Positions 1-8,614 of a stretch of DNA of 64,000 nt are shown here, one piece after another; positions within the stretch are counted from its first letter, which is position 1; the number at the start of each line of letters is the position of its first letter. The stretch comes from Methanomassiliicoccus sp. (GTDB lineage: Archaea > Thermoplasmatota > Thermoplasmata > Methanomassiliicoccales > Methanomassiliicoccaceae), in assembly GCA_012719175.1 (NCBI GenBank), contig JAAYAX010000004.1, forward strand, positions 372,001 to 436,000. Direction: 5' to 3'. Under the pieces are notes generated by a model. It saw nothing but the letters and a program-made list of their open reading frames with translations. It made no database searches and was not told the DNA's origin. Made by a program: the position numbers and the translations under genes.

Positions 1-1
1 G

Positions 2-220
2 TCAAAAACTATCAACCTTCCGGCATCTGCGACCTGGCAGGATATTCTTCATGCCTTCACCTATGCTCATTCCCGCCGATGCAAGGGCGTGACAGTCTAT
101 CGTGAGGGCTCCAAGCCCGGCCAGGTCCTGACCACCATCAGAGATAGCAGGCACTGTCCAGAATGCGGGAGACTGATGAGAGGCGAGGAGGGGGCGATGC
201 AGTGTGATAGCTGTGGATAA
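2..220 (+). CDS. nrdJ: Adenosylcobalamin-dependent (class II) ribonucleotide reductase, C-terminal fragment
   Basis: Only the last 72 codons lie in the window; the gene begins upstream and ends with TAA. The enzyme reduces ribonucleotides to deoxyribonucleotides using B12. The visible part has the family's C-terminal pattern: SKTINLPASAT, then CKGVTVYREGS, then a short zinc-ribbon tail with two Cys pairs (CPECG and CDSCG). That tail is typical of class II enzymes, whose C-terminal cysteines help re-reduce the active site. The assignment rests on this C-terminus only. B12 dependence fits an organism with many corrinoid proteins. Confidence 0.85.
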   Translation, partial: SKTINLPASATWQDILHAFTYAHSRRCKGVTVYREGSKPGQVLTTIRDSRHCPECGRLMRGEEGAMQCDSCG

Positions 221-252
221 TGGACATAAACATACATTATTACACAATAGTG

Positions 253-260
253 TTAAATAT
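253..260 (+). promoter_or_regulatory. TATA box of trpB2-like gene
   Basis: The sequence TTAAATAT is centred about 27 bases before the ATG at 283. At that spacing transcription would begin at or next to the start codon, giving a leaderless mRNA, which is common in archaea. This also explains why no ribosome binding site precedes the gene. Confidence 0.5.
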
Positions 261-282
261 TCCATAGAGATTCTGGGTCTTC

Positions 283-1605
283 ATGTCCATACGCCCCGAC
301 GACCGGGTCAGCTTAACCAGCGAAGAAATACCCAAGAACTGGTACAATATTTCGGCCGATCTGCCCGAGCCCATACCTCCTCACCTTCACCCGGGCACCA
401 AGGAGCCCGTTACGTTAGATGATTGGAAGGGGATATTCTCCAAGGCCTCCTGGTATCAGGAAACGACCAATGACCGTTGCATCCCCATTCCTGAGGAGGT
501 GCGCGATGCATACATGATGCTCGGACGGCCCTCGCCCTTGCAGAGGGCAAAGAGGCTGGAGGCCTTTCTGAAGACCCCGGCCAAGATATACTTCAAGCGC
601 GAGGACCTCTCGCCTGCAGGCTCCCATAAGCCCAACTCCGCCATCCCTCAAGCCTACTATAACATGAAGGAAGGGGTGGAAAACCTGACAACGGAGACAG
701 GTGCCGGACAGTGGGGTTCCGCCCTTGCACTTGCCTGTGCCCATTTCGACATGAACTGCACCGTCTTCATGGTGCGGGTCTCCTTCGACCAGAAGCCCTT
801 CCGCCGCCTCATCATGGAGACATATGGCTCCAAGGTGTACGCCTCTCCGAGCAAGGAGACGGAGTACGGACGCTCGGTCCTCCAGAAGAACCCTGAACAC
901 CCGGGCACCCTGGGCATAGCAATATCCGAGGCCATCGAGACGTGCGTGCACCAGCCTAATACCAAGTACTCCCTCGGAAGCGTTCTGAATCACGTCATGC
1001 TGCACCAGACGGTGGTAGGCCAGGAAGTCATGCAGCAGATGAAGAAGATAGATATTACCCCTGACTACATGATCGGTTGCGTCGGTGGCGGCAGCAACTT
1101 CGCTGGCTTCTCCTTCCCCATGATCGGTGAGAAGATAAAGGGGAAGAACGAGACCGAGTTCATCGCCGTGGAGCCAACGTCGGTGCCTTCCCTCACCAAG
1201 GGGGAGAACCGCTATGACTTCGGGGACACTGCAGGTATGACCCCACTGGTGAAGATGTACACCTTGGGCTGTGATTTCGTTCCATCGCCGATCCATGCAG
1301 GAGGACTTCGTTACCATGGCATGGCCCCGGCCGTGTCTCAGGTGACAAAGCTGGGCCTGGTTACCCCTGTTTCCTACGAGCAGAACCAGACCTTCGAGGC
1401 CGCTATAACCTTCGCCAAGACGGAGGGTATCATCCCTGCACCCGAGTCCTCCCATGCCATCAAGGCAGCCATTGACAAGGCCCTGGAGGCGAAGAGGAAC
1501 AACGAGGAGAAGGTCATCGTGTTCAACCTCTCTGGCCATGGGTTGTTGGATATGGTGGGGTATGGCAGGTACCTCCATGGGGATCTGAAGAACTCCTCCT
1601 CATAA
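283..1605 (+). CDS. trpB2: TrpB2-type tryptophan synthase beta chain
   Basis: A 440-aa PLP enzyme that joins indole and serine to make tryptophan. The long N-terminus (about 100 residues before the PLP site) and total length match the TrpB2 subfamily, not the shorter TrpB1 of classic trp operons. The PLP lysine lies in GSHKPNSA (about residue 110); [21 protein letters not shown] (phosphate-binding) and the C-terminal NLSGHG also match the family. It stands alone, with no trpA or other trp genes nearby, as is usual for TrpB2. TrpB2 may act as a stand-alone indole-salvage enzyme. It ends with TAA. Confidence 0.92.
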   Translation: MSIRPDDRVSLTSEEIPKNWYNISADLPEPIPPHLHPGTKEPVTLDDWKGIFSKASWYQETTNDRCIPIPEEVRDAYMMLGRPSPLQRAKRLEAFLKTPAKIYFKREDLSPAGSHKPNSAIPQAYYNMKEGVENLTTETGAGQWGSALALACAHFDMNCTVFMVRVSFDQKPFRRLIMETYGSKVYASPSKETEYGRSVLQKNPEHPGTLGIAISEAIETCVHQPNTKYSLGSVLNHVMLHQTVVGQEVMQQMKKIDITPDYMIGCVGGGSNFAGFSFPMIGEKIKGKNETEFIAVEPTSVPSLTKGENRYDFGDTAGMTPLVKMYTLGCDFVPSPIHAGGLRYHGMAPAVSQVTKLGLVTPVSYEQNQTFEAAITFAKTEGIIPAPESSHAIKAAIDKALEAKRNNEEKVIVFNLSGHGLLDMVGYGRYLHGDLKNSSS

Positions 1606-2071
1606 ACCATTTTCAGATCTCTTTTTTTCCCTACCATCCTCATTTTCATACTCCAATCTTTTACTACCTAAGCGAAGTCCTTCTTTCATCGCAAGCGCGA
1701 GCATTTAGCTCTCCGAAGACCTTTGAAACGTTGGACAGGTCCTATGAGGTCGGCCTCTTCCAAGGACGAAAATGATCTGATTGATGCCTGGAATGACCCA
1801 TACCGGTGATCGAGGTTAGATATTATTTCGATACACAATGTGATAATTTTACGTTCTCAAAAATGAACATAGTGTGATTATTATCACTTCTAGAATAAAT
1901 CGAAATGTTGTATTCAGGAAACTTGCTACAATCATTTATTTTCATTCCTTAATACGGGAATGACTGATTGATATTTTTCGATAATATCCTAGATGGGTTT
2001 TTTATATTGATAAAACGATGATGAAGACGCTCCAGTATCTGCAATGAGCTGAAAGGGGTTGACCACTCAAC
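1606..2071. other. Gene-free AT-rich stretch with GTGAT palindromes and a promoter
   Basis: No convincing gene is visible. A TATA-like TTTATATT at 2001-2008 probably serves the DUF835 gene at 2072. At 1874-1887 there is a perfect GTGAT-TATT-ATCAC palindrome, and a further GTGATAAT half-site at 1840-1847. These could be an operator. The rest shows nothing recognisable. Confidence 0.4.
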
Positions 2072-2593
2072 TTGTCTGGCTTGACTAAGATCGAAACAAG
2101 GAACGAGGTTTCTCTCGGGATTGGCATTGAGAACGGGATTCCCCTCATCGACCGTGGTCGAGTATATCTGGTTCGTGAAAAAAGGATGGAGAAGACCATT
2201 CGATTGCTCCAAGATTTCGACTACTCCGGAGCAGCTACTTTGTGCGTGAGCAGGACCCATCCCGATCTACTAAGGGAAAGGCTCCCGGGAAGCAAGATCG
2301 AAGCTTTTTGGTTGAGCGAGCGCAGCGGAGACAACAATATTTCGCCGGATCAGCTACACAAGATACTGCACAGAATAAATCATTTCCTTATGGACACCGA
2401 GAATGCGGTGATCATGTTCGACGGCATAGAGTATCTCACCTTGTTCAACGATTTCCAAAAGGTGCAGATGTTCGTGGAGGAGGTCAATGATATGATCATG
2501 ACCTCCGAGTCCATCTTGCTTATGCCTGTTGACCCAGAGGCCCTTGACGGCCGCTCGATCGCACGTATAAGCCGATACACGGAGATCATATAA
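2072..2593 (+). CDS. Soluble DUF835 domain protein
   Basis: A 173-aa protein made almost only of a DUF835 domain, starting at TTG. Landmarks seen in all four DUF835 proteins of the window are a CVSRTHPD segment (about residue 55), FWLSERSGDNNISP, a hydrophobic strand ending in FDGIEYL (about residue 115) and LLMPVDP near the C-terminus. The function of DUF835 is unknown; it is abundant in Thermoplasmata and often attached to sensory domains. The hydrophobic strand plus DG-EYL resembles a Walker B strand, but there is no Walker A motif. No membrane segment is present. It is convergent with a second DUF835 gene at 2946. The stop is TAA. Confidence 0.8.
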   Translation: MSGLTKIETRNEVSLGIGIENGIPLIDRGRVYLVREKRMEKTIRLLQDFDYSGAATLCVSRTHPDLLRERLPGSKIEAFWLSERSGDNNISPDQLHKILHRINHFLMDTENAVIMFDGIEYLTLFNDFQKVQMFVEEVNDMIMTSESILLMPVDPEALDGRSIARISRYTEII

Positions 2594-2945
2594 CCTCTAC
2601 ATCGGGGACCCTTACATTCCAAGGATCGTTTTTCGATCATTTTGGTGAAGGTAATTATTGCATTCCCTTTAGTAACACTTTCAACTTCTGTAGTGGAAAG
2701 CTGGGGGATGAAATGCGAGAGAGGCTAATCATTGAGATCTGATGGTCCTTAAACGATGACCGCCCTTGGAAAACCGCTGTAAACAACTGGGTCCCGATGC
2801 CTGAGCATCACAATAATTCGGAAAAAAATAGTTTTGGGCGACCACGCATTGGCGGACACATGGTCGCCCGGCCCGTCCAACGGACCCTCCGCCGGCGGAC
2901 CTAACAGCTCGGATGCCAGGGTTTGTGCCCCTCTCACTTCCTTTC
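2594..2945. other. Intergenic region between two convergent DUF835 genes
   Basis: No gene is recognised. Near 2620-2634 a short GATCG-TTTTT-CGATC hairpin lies after the plus-strand gene. The second half holds a cluster of GC-rich inverted repeats that I read as the terminator of the minus-strand gene. Confidence 0.5.
2822..2869 (-). terminator. Intrinsic-type terminator after the minus-strand DUF835 gene
   Basis: On the minus strand a perfect 9-bp stem (GGGCGACCA at 2836-2844 pairing with TGGTCGCCC at 2861-2869, 16-base loop) is followed closely by a run of seven T residues (2822-2828). It lies about 77 bases past the stop codon of the DUF835 gene at 2946. Two more inverted repeats sit just before it (2875-2885 and the 12-bp palindrome 2888-2899). 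Confidence 0.6.
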
Positions 2946-3497
2946 CTATATCTTCAGACCAGAGGACTCTTGTCCGACCGCCATGGGCGCAACGGTCGGA
3001 ATGTGCTGTGCGTTGGATACGAAATGCTTACAGAGCAATTCTTCGCCCGTATAGCGTGGGAAGGAGGTCCACAGCTTCTCTAGGTCCTTCTGCTCGAAGG
3101 TGAGGGGATCGACCGAAATTATCAGTTCCACATTGGAGGCCTTCAAGAGGTCATCGATCTCTTCAAGCGCCGACATCACCTTGCTCAGATCATTGAATAT
3201 CAATAGGTACTCCAGCCCATCCATGAAGATCGTTCCACCGGACCTGTCCCTGAGCTCGATGCGCAGGGTCTTGACCAGCTGATGCAGGGACTTGGGCGTT
3301 ATGGAATCGTCCCCCCTCTGGTTGCTTAGCCAGTACCTCTTCGCTTCATCTAGGCTGTACTTGTGAGCGACATATCCAGGATGGAGCCGGGATATGCACA
3401 GGCCCCTTTTGGACCCTCTGACGATCCTTGAGTACGTCTGGTAACCATTACGAGGGTAGCCTTCAATGAGCATGGATATCTTTGAATCGATTTTCAT
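2946..3497 (-). CDS. Soluble DUF835 domain protein (second copy)
   Basis: A 183-aa protein starting at ATG 3497, preceded by an AGGTGA ribosome binding site. It carries the DUF835 landmarks: CISRLHPG, YWLSNQRGDDSITP, the hydrophobic strand ending FMDGLEYL, and LIISVDP. It is clearly paralogous to the protein at 2072 but divergent in sequence. It is divergent from the large ATPase regulator at 3614, with a shared promoter region, so co-regulation is possible (inference). The stop is TAG, followed three sense codons later by TGA, so amber read-through would add only four residues. Function unknown. Confidence 0.78.
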   Translation of the reverse strand: MKIDSKISMLIEGYPRNGYQTYSRIVRGSKRGLCISRLHPGYVAHKYSLDEAKRYWLSNQRGDDSITPKSLHQLVKTLRIELRDRSGGTIFMDGLEYLLIFNDLSKVMSALEEIDDLLKASNVELIISVDPLTFEQKDLEKLWTSFPRYTGEELLCKHFVSNAQHIPTVAPMAVGQESSGLKI

Positions 3498-3539
3498 CGG
3501 CTTTCACCTTATATTAACATGCCCTTTTCGGTTTGCGCG

Positions 3540-3547
3540 ATATAAAT
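3540..3547 (+). promoter_or_regulatory. TATA box upstream of STAND ATPase gene
   Basis: The sequence ATATAAAT lies about 70 bases before the chosen GTG start at 3614. It rules out the more upstream TTG at 3533, which would lie before the promoter. Confidence 0.45.
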
Positions 3548-3613
3548 AATCGATTTGAGCATGCTCATTTTTTCCTCGAAAAATATTTTGTCTTATACTC
3601 TTATGTTCTCCCG

Positions 3614-6304
3614 GTGAACCGGTCATCTAAGAAGACTCTGCTTACTGTCAGGGAGAGAGTCATCCTTCACCTCCTCAGCTATCAGAGATACCAGCAGGAC
3701 TCTGATGCTCCTGCGATGATCACACAGGAAGGCATAGCTGATGCCATAGATATCGGCCGAAACAATGTTTCCAAGGTCGTCAACTCTTTGGCCGAGGAGT
3801 CGGTGATAGAGGTTCACACCAAACATGTAAAGGGCTACGCCAGCGTCAAGAAGGTCTATTTTTTAACACCTGGTGGTTATCAGAAAGCACTGGAACTGAA
3901 GGCGGAGATCGAGCGGACGCCTATCACCATCATTGACTTCGATGGGATGGTGCACGAGGACAACATGGGTAAGCTTTCCCTGTACCTCCCTAAACGGTAC
4001 GCGTTCTTGGACCTTGCACTAGGTGTATCCAGAGGACGCTTCGACTGTTCAGCCTTCCACGAAGGGAAGGTGAAAGCGGACCGCCGGTTCGTGGACTACA
4101 CCGACCGAAAGCCTACTGTAAGGGTTTTTTTCGGCAGACAAAAAGAGCTCCAGAGCTTGGCAGAGCTCCTGGATTCCCCCAACGCGCGTCTGATGGCAGT
4201 GTGCGGTATCCCCGGAATAGGAAAGACCACCCTTCTAGCTAAGTTCGTGCAGGATATCCGCGACCAGAGGAACGTGTTCTGGTACCGGGTCCACGAATGG
4301 GTGAACCTCAGGATCCTACTGACCCCTATCGCCGAGTTCCTCTCTCAGCTTGGCAAGAAGGGATTGGAACGTTACCTGTCGCGTACCGAGAATCCCGCAA
4401 TCGGCGAGGTCTCGACCATCCTGGACATGGAGCTGCGGGACGTGCCCACGGTGTTCATTATCGATGATGTTCACAAGGCAGACCGGTCGGTACAGGATTT
4501 CCTTACAGCTATGACCGGAGTGCTGGAGAGCCTGGAGCATGTTTCACTGATATGTACGTCCCGGGAGATCCCCTCCTTCTATTCCCGGAGCCTGGTCTTC
4601 AAAGGCCTAGTGGTGGAGATGATGATGGAGGGGCTCGACATGGACAGCTCCCTCCGCCTCATGCGCAATCGCGAGCTTCCCGAGGCCGACCTCCTTGATA
4701 TATATCGGGCAACGCGGGGACATCCTCTGTTCCTGGAGCTCGTGGACAGTCCCAAGAGCGCGTTGGGCAAGAACGTACGCATGTTCATCGAACAGGAGGT
4801 CTACTCCAAGCTGGACATAACTGAGAGGAGGATCCTGGACATCGCCTCAGTGTTCCGATATCCGGTCCTGGTGGACGCCTTCTACACCATGGAGGAGGAG
4901 ATCGCCAAGGACCTTGGTGTGGTCCAGAAGGAGATGGAGTACAAAGATTACCTCGTCGACTATGACACCATAGATGTCCTGCTGTCAAAATCTCTATTGC
5001 ACGAATCGGTAGGCCGCATGATAGGCATGCACGACCTGCTGCGTGAGTTCTTCTACTCACGTCTGTCCCCCCGGCAAAGGATAACCTACCACAAGGCCGC
5101 TTCCCGTTATTATCTGCAGGACACCTCGGCCCCGGCCCACGTGGAAGCGCTGTACCACTGCCTCATGGCCAAGGAGTACAGCACGGCCATACGCATAGCC
5201 GCCGGAAACGGGCGGGACATAATCTCCAAGGGATACGGCCTGCCGTTCGCCCCCTTGCTGACCTCCCTGCAATCGCAATGCGACAACATAGATCGCAGCG
5301 AGAAGATGGAGCTTCTTCTCCTGGAAGGGGACATCCTGGAGGTCAGAGGGGAGTGGGATAGGGCAATAAATAGGTTCGAGGAGATCGTTAGGCTGTGCGA
5401 GCCGGACCAAGACCGCCGTCTGCTGGCCGAGGTCAATCGTCGGATAGGGGTCATACATCTGCGGCGTTCGGAGTTCGAGAAGGCCGAGGATTATCTCGTG
5501 AGGAGCCTGGGGCTCGCGGAAGAGGTCAAGGACCCCCATACGCTGGTAGAAACGTACTATGATCTGGGCGGGGTGCTTCAGAGCCGCGGCCGACACCAGG
5601 ATGCCATGGCTGCGTTCAAGAGGTCCATGGAGCTGGCCCAGAGGAGCCTTGATGACATCGGGCTGGGCATGGCGTTGTATGGGATAGGGAGGGTGCTCTC
5701 CACGACCCTGGACCACCACCAGGCGATCAAGTACAAGAAGGAGGCGCTGGAGGTCCTGGAGCGCACAGGCGATGTGGATAACATCGCCAGGATCTGTATA
5801 GGTGTGGGGACAAGCCTGGCCGAGGTGTTCAACTTCTCGGAGGCGGCCAAGTATCATGAGAGGGCAGTGGAGATGGGGCGGACCTCCGGCAACCTGGAGC
5901 TGCAGGGCTATGCCCTACGAAACGCCGTCGTCGTCTACGTGGAGATGGACGAGCTGGAGAAGGCAAAAGAATACATAAGCCAGGCAACCAAGATCTTTGA
6001 GAAGCTGGACAACCCCATCCTGATCGCCGATATGCACTTGATGCAGGGCTACATCTACAACAAGAAGATGGAGTGGGAATGGGCGAAGGAGGAGTTCGCC
6101 GATGCTCTTGGTACCATAAGACGCATGGATGCGCCGCTCCTACTTGGCAGGTGGCTGTATGAGATCGCACAGCAGTTCATAAAGAGCGGGGACAAGAACG
6201 GTGCTAAGGGTCTGCTGCAGGAGGCTCTGGAGATCTCCACGACAGGGGCAGCGGAGAACCTTAAAAAAGAGGTCGAGCTTGCCCTTGCTAACATCACCGT
6301 TTGA
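3614..6304 (+). CDS. HTH-STAND ATPase-TPR transcriptional regulator
   Basis: An 896-aa three-part protein when started at GTG 3614. Residues about 15-95 form a MarR-like winged helix (TQEGIADAIDIGRNNVSK). Residues about 170-460 form a STAND/NB-ARC-type ATPase with Walker A GIPGIGKTT (about 198-206) and Walker B VFIIDD (about 285). From about 550 to the end there are TPR-like helical repeats. This architecture is like MalT or AfsR-type regulators that oligomerise on ligand binding. The ligand and targets are unknown. It is divergent from a DUF835 gene and convergent with the octapeptide-repeat protein at 6359. The stop is TGA. Confidence 0.82.
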   Translation: MNRSSKKTLLTVRERVILHLLSYQRYQQDSDAPAMITQEGIADAIDIGRNNVSKVVNSLAEESVIEVHTKHVKGYASVKKVYFLTPGGYQKALELKAEIERTPITIIDFDGMVHEDNMGKLSLYLPKRYAFLDLALGVSRGRFDCSAFHEGKVKADRRFVDYTDRKPTVRVFFGRQKELQSLAELLDSPNARLMAVCGIPGIGKTTLLAKFVQDIRDQRNVFWYRVHEWVNLRILLTPIAEFLSQLGKKGLERYLSRTENPAIGEVSTILDMELRDVPTVFIIDDVHKADRSVQDFLTAMTGVLESLEHVSLICTSREIPSFYSRSLVFKGLVVEMMMEGLDMDSSLRLMRNRELPEADLLDIYRATRGHPLFLELVDSPKSALGKNVRMFIEQEVYSKLDITERRILDIASVFRYPVLVDAFYTMEEEIAKDLGVVQKEMEYKDYLVDYDTIDVLLSKSLLHESVGRMIGMHDLLREFFYSRLSPRQRITYHKAASRYYLQDTSAPAHVEALYHCLMAKEYSTAIRIAAGNGRDIISKGYGLPFAPLLTSLQSQCDNIDRSEKMELLLLEGDILEVRGEWDRAINRFEEIVRLCEPDQDRRLLAEVNRRIGVIHLRRSEFEKAEDYLVRSLGLAEEVKDPHTLVETYYDLGGVLQSRGRHQDAMAAFKRSMELAQRSLDDIGLGMALYGIGRVLSTTLDHHQAIKYKKEALEVLERTGDVDNIARICIGVGTSLAEVFNFSEAAKYHERAVEMGRTSGNLELQGYALRNAVVVYVEMDELEKAKEYISQATKIFEKLDNPILIADMHLMQGYIYNKKMEWEWAKEEFADALGTIRRMDAPLLLGRWLYEIAQQFIKSGDKNGAKGLLQEALEISTTGAAENLKKEVELALANITV

Positions 6305-6358
6305 CCATCAAGTTAGGGAAAAGGGATGGCCGGGCTCAGAAAGCCAGGCTAACGGTTC

Positions 6359-6580
6359 TTAATGCGGGTCGATACCAGGTATGATGTGGGGATCGATACC
6401 GGGGATGATGTGCGGGTCGATACCAGGTATGATGTGGGGATCGATACCGGGGATGATGTGCGGGTCGATACCAGGTATGATGAAAGGTCCCACCGCCAGA
6501 TTGGTCACGATCACGGTCACTCCGAACGCCGCAATTAAAAGGGCGGCCAAGCCGAACATGATTAATGTCTTCGTTTTCAT
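6359..6580 (-). CDS. Small membrane-anchored protein with five IIPGIDPH repeats
   Basis: A 73-aa protein starting at ATG 6580, chosen because AGGTGA lies a few bases upstream. Residues 2-31 form a basic start plus a hydrophobic segment (membrane anchor or signal peptide). The rest is the octapeptide IIPGIDPH repeated five times without any amino-acid change, ending directly at TAA. If the anchor exports it, the Asp-Pro-His tail would be outside the cell, where clustered His and Asp could bind metal (inference). I recognise no family. The neighbours give no clear role. Confidence 0.65.
   Translation of the reverse strand: MKTKTLIMFGLAALLIAAFGVTVIVTNLAVGPFIIPGIDPHIIPGIDPHIIPGIDPHIIPGIDPHIIPGIDPH
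6362..6481. repeat. 5 x 24-bp tandem repeat with 48-bp higher-order unit
   Basis: Five 24-bp units at 6362-6385, 6386-6409, 6410-6433, 6434-6457 and 6458-6481. Units 1, 3 and 5 are one version and units 2 and 4 another. The two versions differ only at synonymous third positions (ATA/ATC, CCT/CCC, GAC/GAT, CCG/CCC on the coding strand). So a 48-bp pair was duplicated after silent divergence. Confidence 0.92.
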
Positions 6581-6785
6581 TTCTTCACCTAATCCGAGTG
6601 TACATCCCTTTGGCCCAGTAAATATAAAAAAAGTAGTTGAGCATGCTACCAATAGTTTTAAATTTCCGATTTTTAATGATAAATAATAATATTGTGCCAT
6701 CCTGTAGAAAGTATTGATTTTGATAATATTAGATTCCTACGGTCTAAATAGAAGGAAGTATTTCGCGCTGAGAGACGGTAAAAAC

Positions 6786-7493
6786 ATGGGGAAAGTGGCC
6801 ATTAGAGGGGCAATCTTCGATCTCGATGGAACCCTTGTCCATACTACGGTCGACTTCCGACTCATGAAAAGGAAGCTCTTCGATGTGCTTGTCGAGGAGG
6901 GGGTACCTTCATACCTACTCGACGAGGCGTCGACCATGTCCAGCAGCCTCGCTCTGGTACGTCATTATATTATTAGGAACGGTACCACCGAGGATATGGA
7001 GCGCATAAGTGGGGCGGTCACACGGTCCATGAACATGACGGAGTTGGAGGGAGTGGCCAGAACGACCGCCGTAGAAGGTGCTGTAAGGTGCCTGCGGTCA
7101 CTGCAGGACGATGGCATCAGTATAGGTCTCCTCACCCGCGGTTCCCGCGCTTATACAGAGGCGGCATTGCATCATGCGGGGATCACCGTCCCCTTCCAGG
7201 CCATGGTGTGCCGCGACGATCATCCCGAGGAAGAGGCCAAGCCCAACGGGAAGGCATTGAAGCGCATCATGGCCCTGATGGAGGTTCAGCCCCAGGATTG
7301 CATTCTGGTAGGGGATCATGCCATGGACATGGAGTGCGCGGCCTCGGCCTCGGTCCGCTTCCTGGGGGTCCTCACCGGCAGCTTTACGAGGGCGGATTGG
7401 GAAAGGTGTAGGTGCAGAGCAATGATCGACAGTGTGGGAGAGCTTCTCAGATACCTTGACGAAGAAAACCTCTATTTGCCGGGGAGGGATTGA
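6786..7493 (+). CDS. HAD-superfamily hydrolase (phosphoglycolate phosphatase-like)
   Basis: A 235-aa HAD phosphatase when started at ATG 6786, directly before the catalytic segment. Motif I is FDLDGTLVHT (Asp nucleophile). Motif II is LLTRGS, and the motif IV region is ILVGDHAMDMECA. An alpha-helical cap lies between motifs I and II, as in phosphoglycolate phosphatase or Gph-like enzymes. The substrate cannot be told from sequence. It ends with TGA directly before the RidA gene, with which it probably forms an operon, so it may act in metabolite damage control (inference). Confidence 0.82.
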   Translation: MGKVAIRGAIFDLDGTLVHTTVDFRLMKRKLFDVLVEEGVPSYLLDEASTMSSSLALVRHYIIRNGTTEDMERISGAVTRSMNMTELEGVARTTAVEGAVRCLRSLQDDGISIGLLTRGSRAYTEAALHHAGITVPFQAMVCRDDHPEEEAKPNGKALKRIMALMEVQPQDCILVGDHAMDMECAASASVRFLGVLTGSFTRADWERCRCRAMIDSVGELLRYLDEENLYLPGRD

Positions 7494-7880
7494 GTGAGCA
7501 TGAAAAAGGTCGTCCGTTCCGATGGGGCACCGGCAGCTATTGGTCCATACTCGCAGGCGATCTCCTGCGGGAACATGGTGTTCTGCTCTGGTCAATTAGG
7601 TTTGGACCCCGCCACCGGGTTACTGGCGGGAGGGAGCGCCAGCGAGCAGGTGAAGAGATGCCTACTGAACCTGGAGGCCGTTCTCTCCGTTGCCGGGCTC
7701 TCCATGTCCGATGTGGTCAAGACCACGCTATACCTGGTGGACATGGGGGAGTTCAAGGAAGTTAACGAGAGCTATGCTGCGTTCTTCGAGGAAAGCCCGC
7801 CTGCCCGCAGCACCGTTGGCGTTTCCGCTCTTCCGCTGGGGGCCAAAGTCGAGGTGGAGGCGATCGCGTCCCGCCGATGA
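7494..7880 (+). CDS. ridA: RidA family reactive enamine/imine deaminase
   Basis: A 128-aa protein of normal RidA length. It has the family features GPYSQAI (about residue 17), SGQLGLDPATG, a central DVVKTTLYL and the C-terminal ARSTVGVSALPLGAKVEVE with the conserved Arg that binds the substrate carboxylate. RidA proteins hydrolyse 2-aminoacrylate and related imines released by PLP enzymes. GTG 7494 follows the upstream stop directly; ATG 7500 is an alternative start, and GGGGAGGGA lies upstream. It is co-directional with the HAD gene and convergent with the Lrp/TRASH regulator. Confidence 0.93.
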   Translation: MSMKKVVRSDGAPAAIGPYSQAISCGNMVFCSGQLGLDPATGLLAGGSASEQVKRCLLNLEAVLSVAGLSMSDVVKTTLYLVDMGEFKEVNESYAAFFEESPPARSTVGVSALPLGAKVEVEAIASRR

Positions 7881-8474
7881 TCACTTTGCATTGTCTCCGT
7901 TGATCGAACGGAACGTGGAAAGGCATTGAGGGCAGCAGAGGTAGGCCGTTATTCCGTTGACCTTCACTCGCAGCGGGTCGCTCCTGATCTCCTTGCCGCA
8001 CTGGGAGCATGATACGATTATACTGAGGCCAGGGGCGACCACAGCACGGTCGAGCTCCTTGCTCACACTGATCACGTTGGCGATATCGTACTCCTGGATC
8101 TCAGGCACGGATGCCAAGCGCATAACGAAATCGTTGATGAGGTGTGAGCCCATAAAAGTGCAGACCAGGATAAGTTTCCCGCTGCTCATGTGGTACAGCT
8201 GACGCACCTGATCGTCGGACTTGAATCGTTCGGCGATCAATGACAGGTCGGCCGGCTTGGCCTTGATAGTTACGAGGGCGCTTGTCTGACCCATTCTTTC
8301 TGGATCCAGCTCGGCATGATACCCTCTTATGACACCGAGCCTCTCCAGGTTACCTACCTTGTTGCTCACCGTAGGTACTGAGACCTTCACCTTTTCTGAG
8401 ACCTGGCGAAACGATAATCGGCCGTTCCATTGGAGGACCTTGAGGATGTTCACATCATTATCGTCCAAGCTCAC
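7881..8474 (-). CDS. Lrp/AsnC-type regulator with C-terminal TRASH metal-sensing domain
   Basis: A 197-aa protein when started at GTG 8474, where the usual Lrp N-terminus (DDNDVNILKVLQWNGR) begins. Residues 1-60 are the helix-turn-helix with SFRQVSEKVKVSVPTVSNKV. The middle is an Lrp-like effector region. The last about 40 residues form a TRASH-type finger (CSQCGKEI, then YLCCPQCLSTF) expected to bind copper or a similar metal. It is divergent from copA, the arrangement known for archaeal copper regulators of the CopT/CopR kind. It probably controls the copA promoter and its own. Confidence 0.88.
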   Translation of the reverse strand: MSLDDNDVNILKVLQWNGRLSFRQVSEKVKVSVPTVSNKVGNLERLGVIRGYHAELDPERMGQTSALVTIKAKPADLSLIAERFKSDDQVRQLYHMSSGKLILVCTFMGSHLINDFVMRLASVPEIQEYDIANVISVSKELDRAVVAPGLSIIVSCSQCGKEIRSDPLRVKVNGITAYLCCPQCLSTFRSINGDNAK

Positions 8475-8614
8475 ATATTCAATCTTGGAACAGCACCTAA
8501 TAAAAGGTTTCCATTGAGAAAAAAATAGGGACATTTTCTGACATATGACCAATAACTCGGCACTTTACTTATCATGATGTCTGGTCCCTCAGGGCAAAAC
8601 TACTAGAACGAATT

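Noticed and set aside
415-1578. Long minus-strand open frame opposite trpB2
   Set aside because: It is a shadow of a GC-rich coding sequence; the plus strand encodes a clear TrpB2 protein and the antisense product resembles nothing.
2705-2745. Possible C/D box small RNA (GATGAA ... CTGA)
   Set aside because: The spacing is too short and only loose matches to the boxes are seen.
3533-3613. N-terminal extension of the STAND regulator from TTG 3533
   Set aside because: The extension overlaps the likely TATA box, so the GTG at 3614 is the better start.
6362-6481. CRISPR array
   Set aside because: The repeats are contiguous without spacers and encode a perfect octapeptide repeat in frame.
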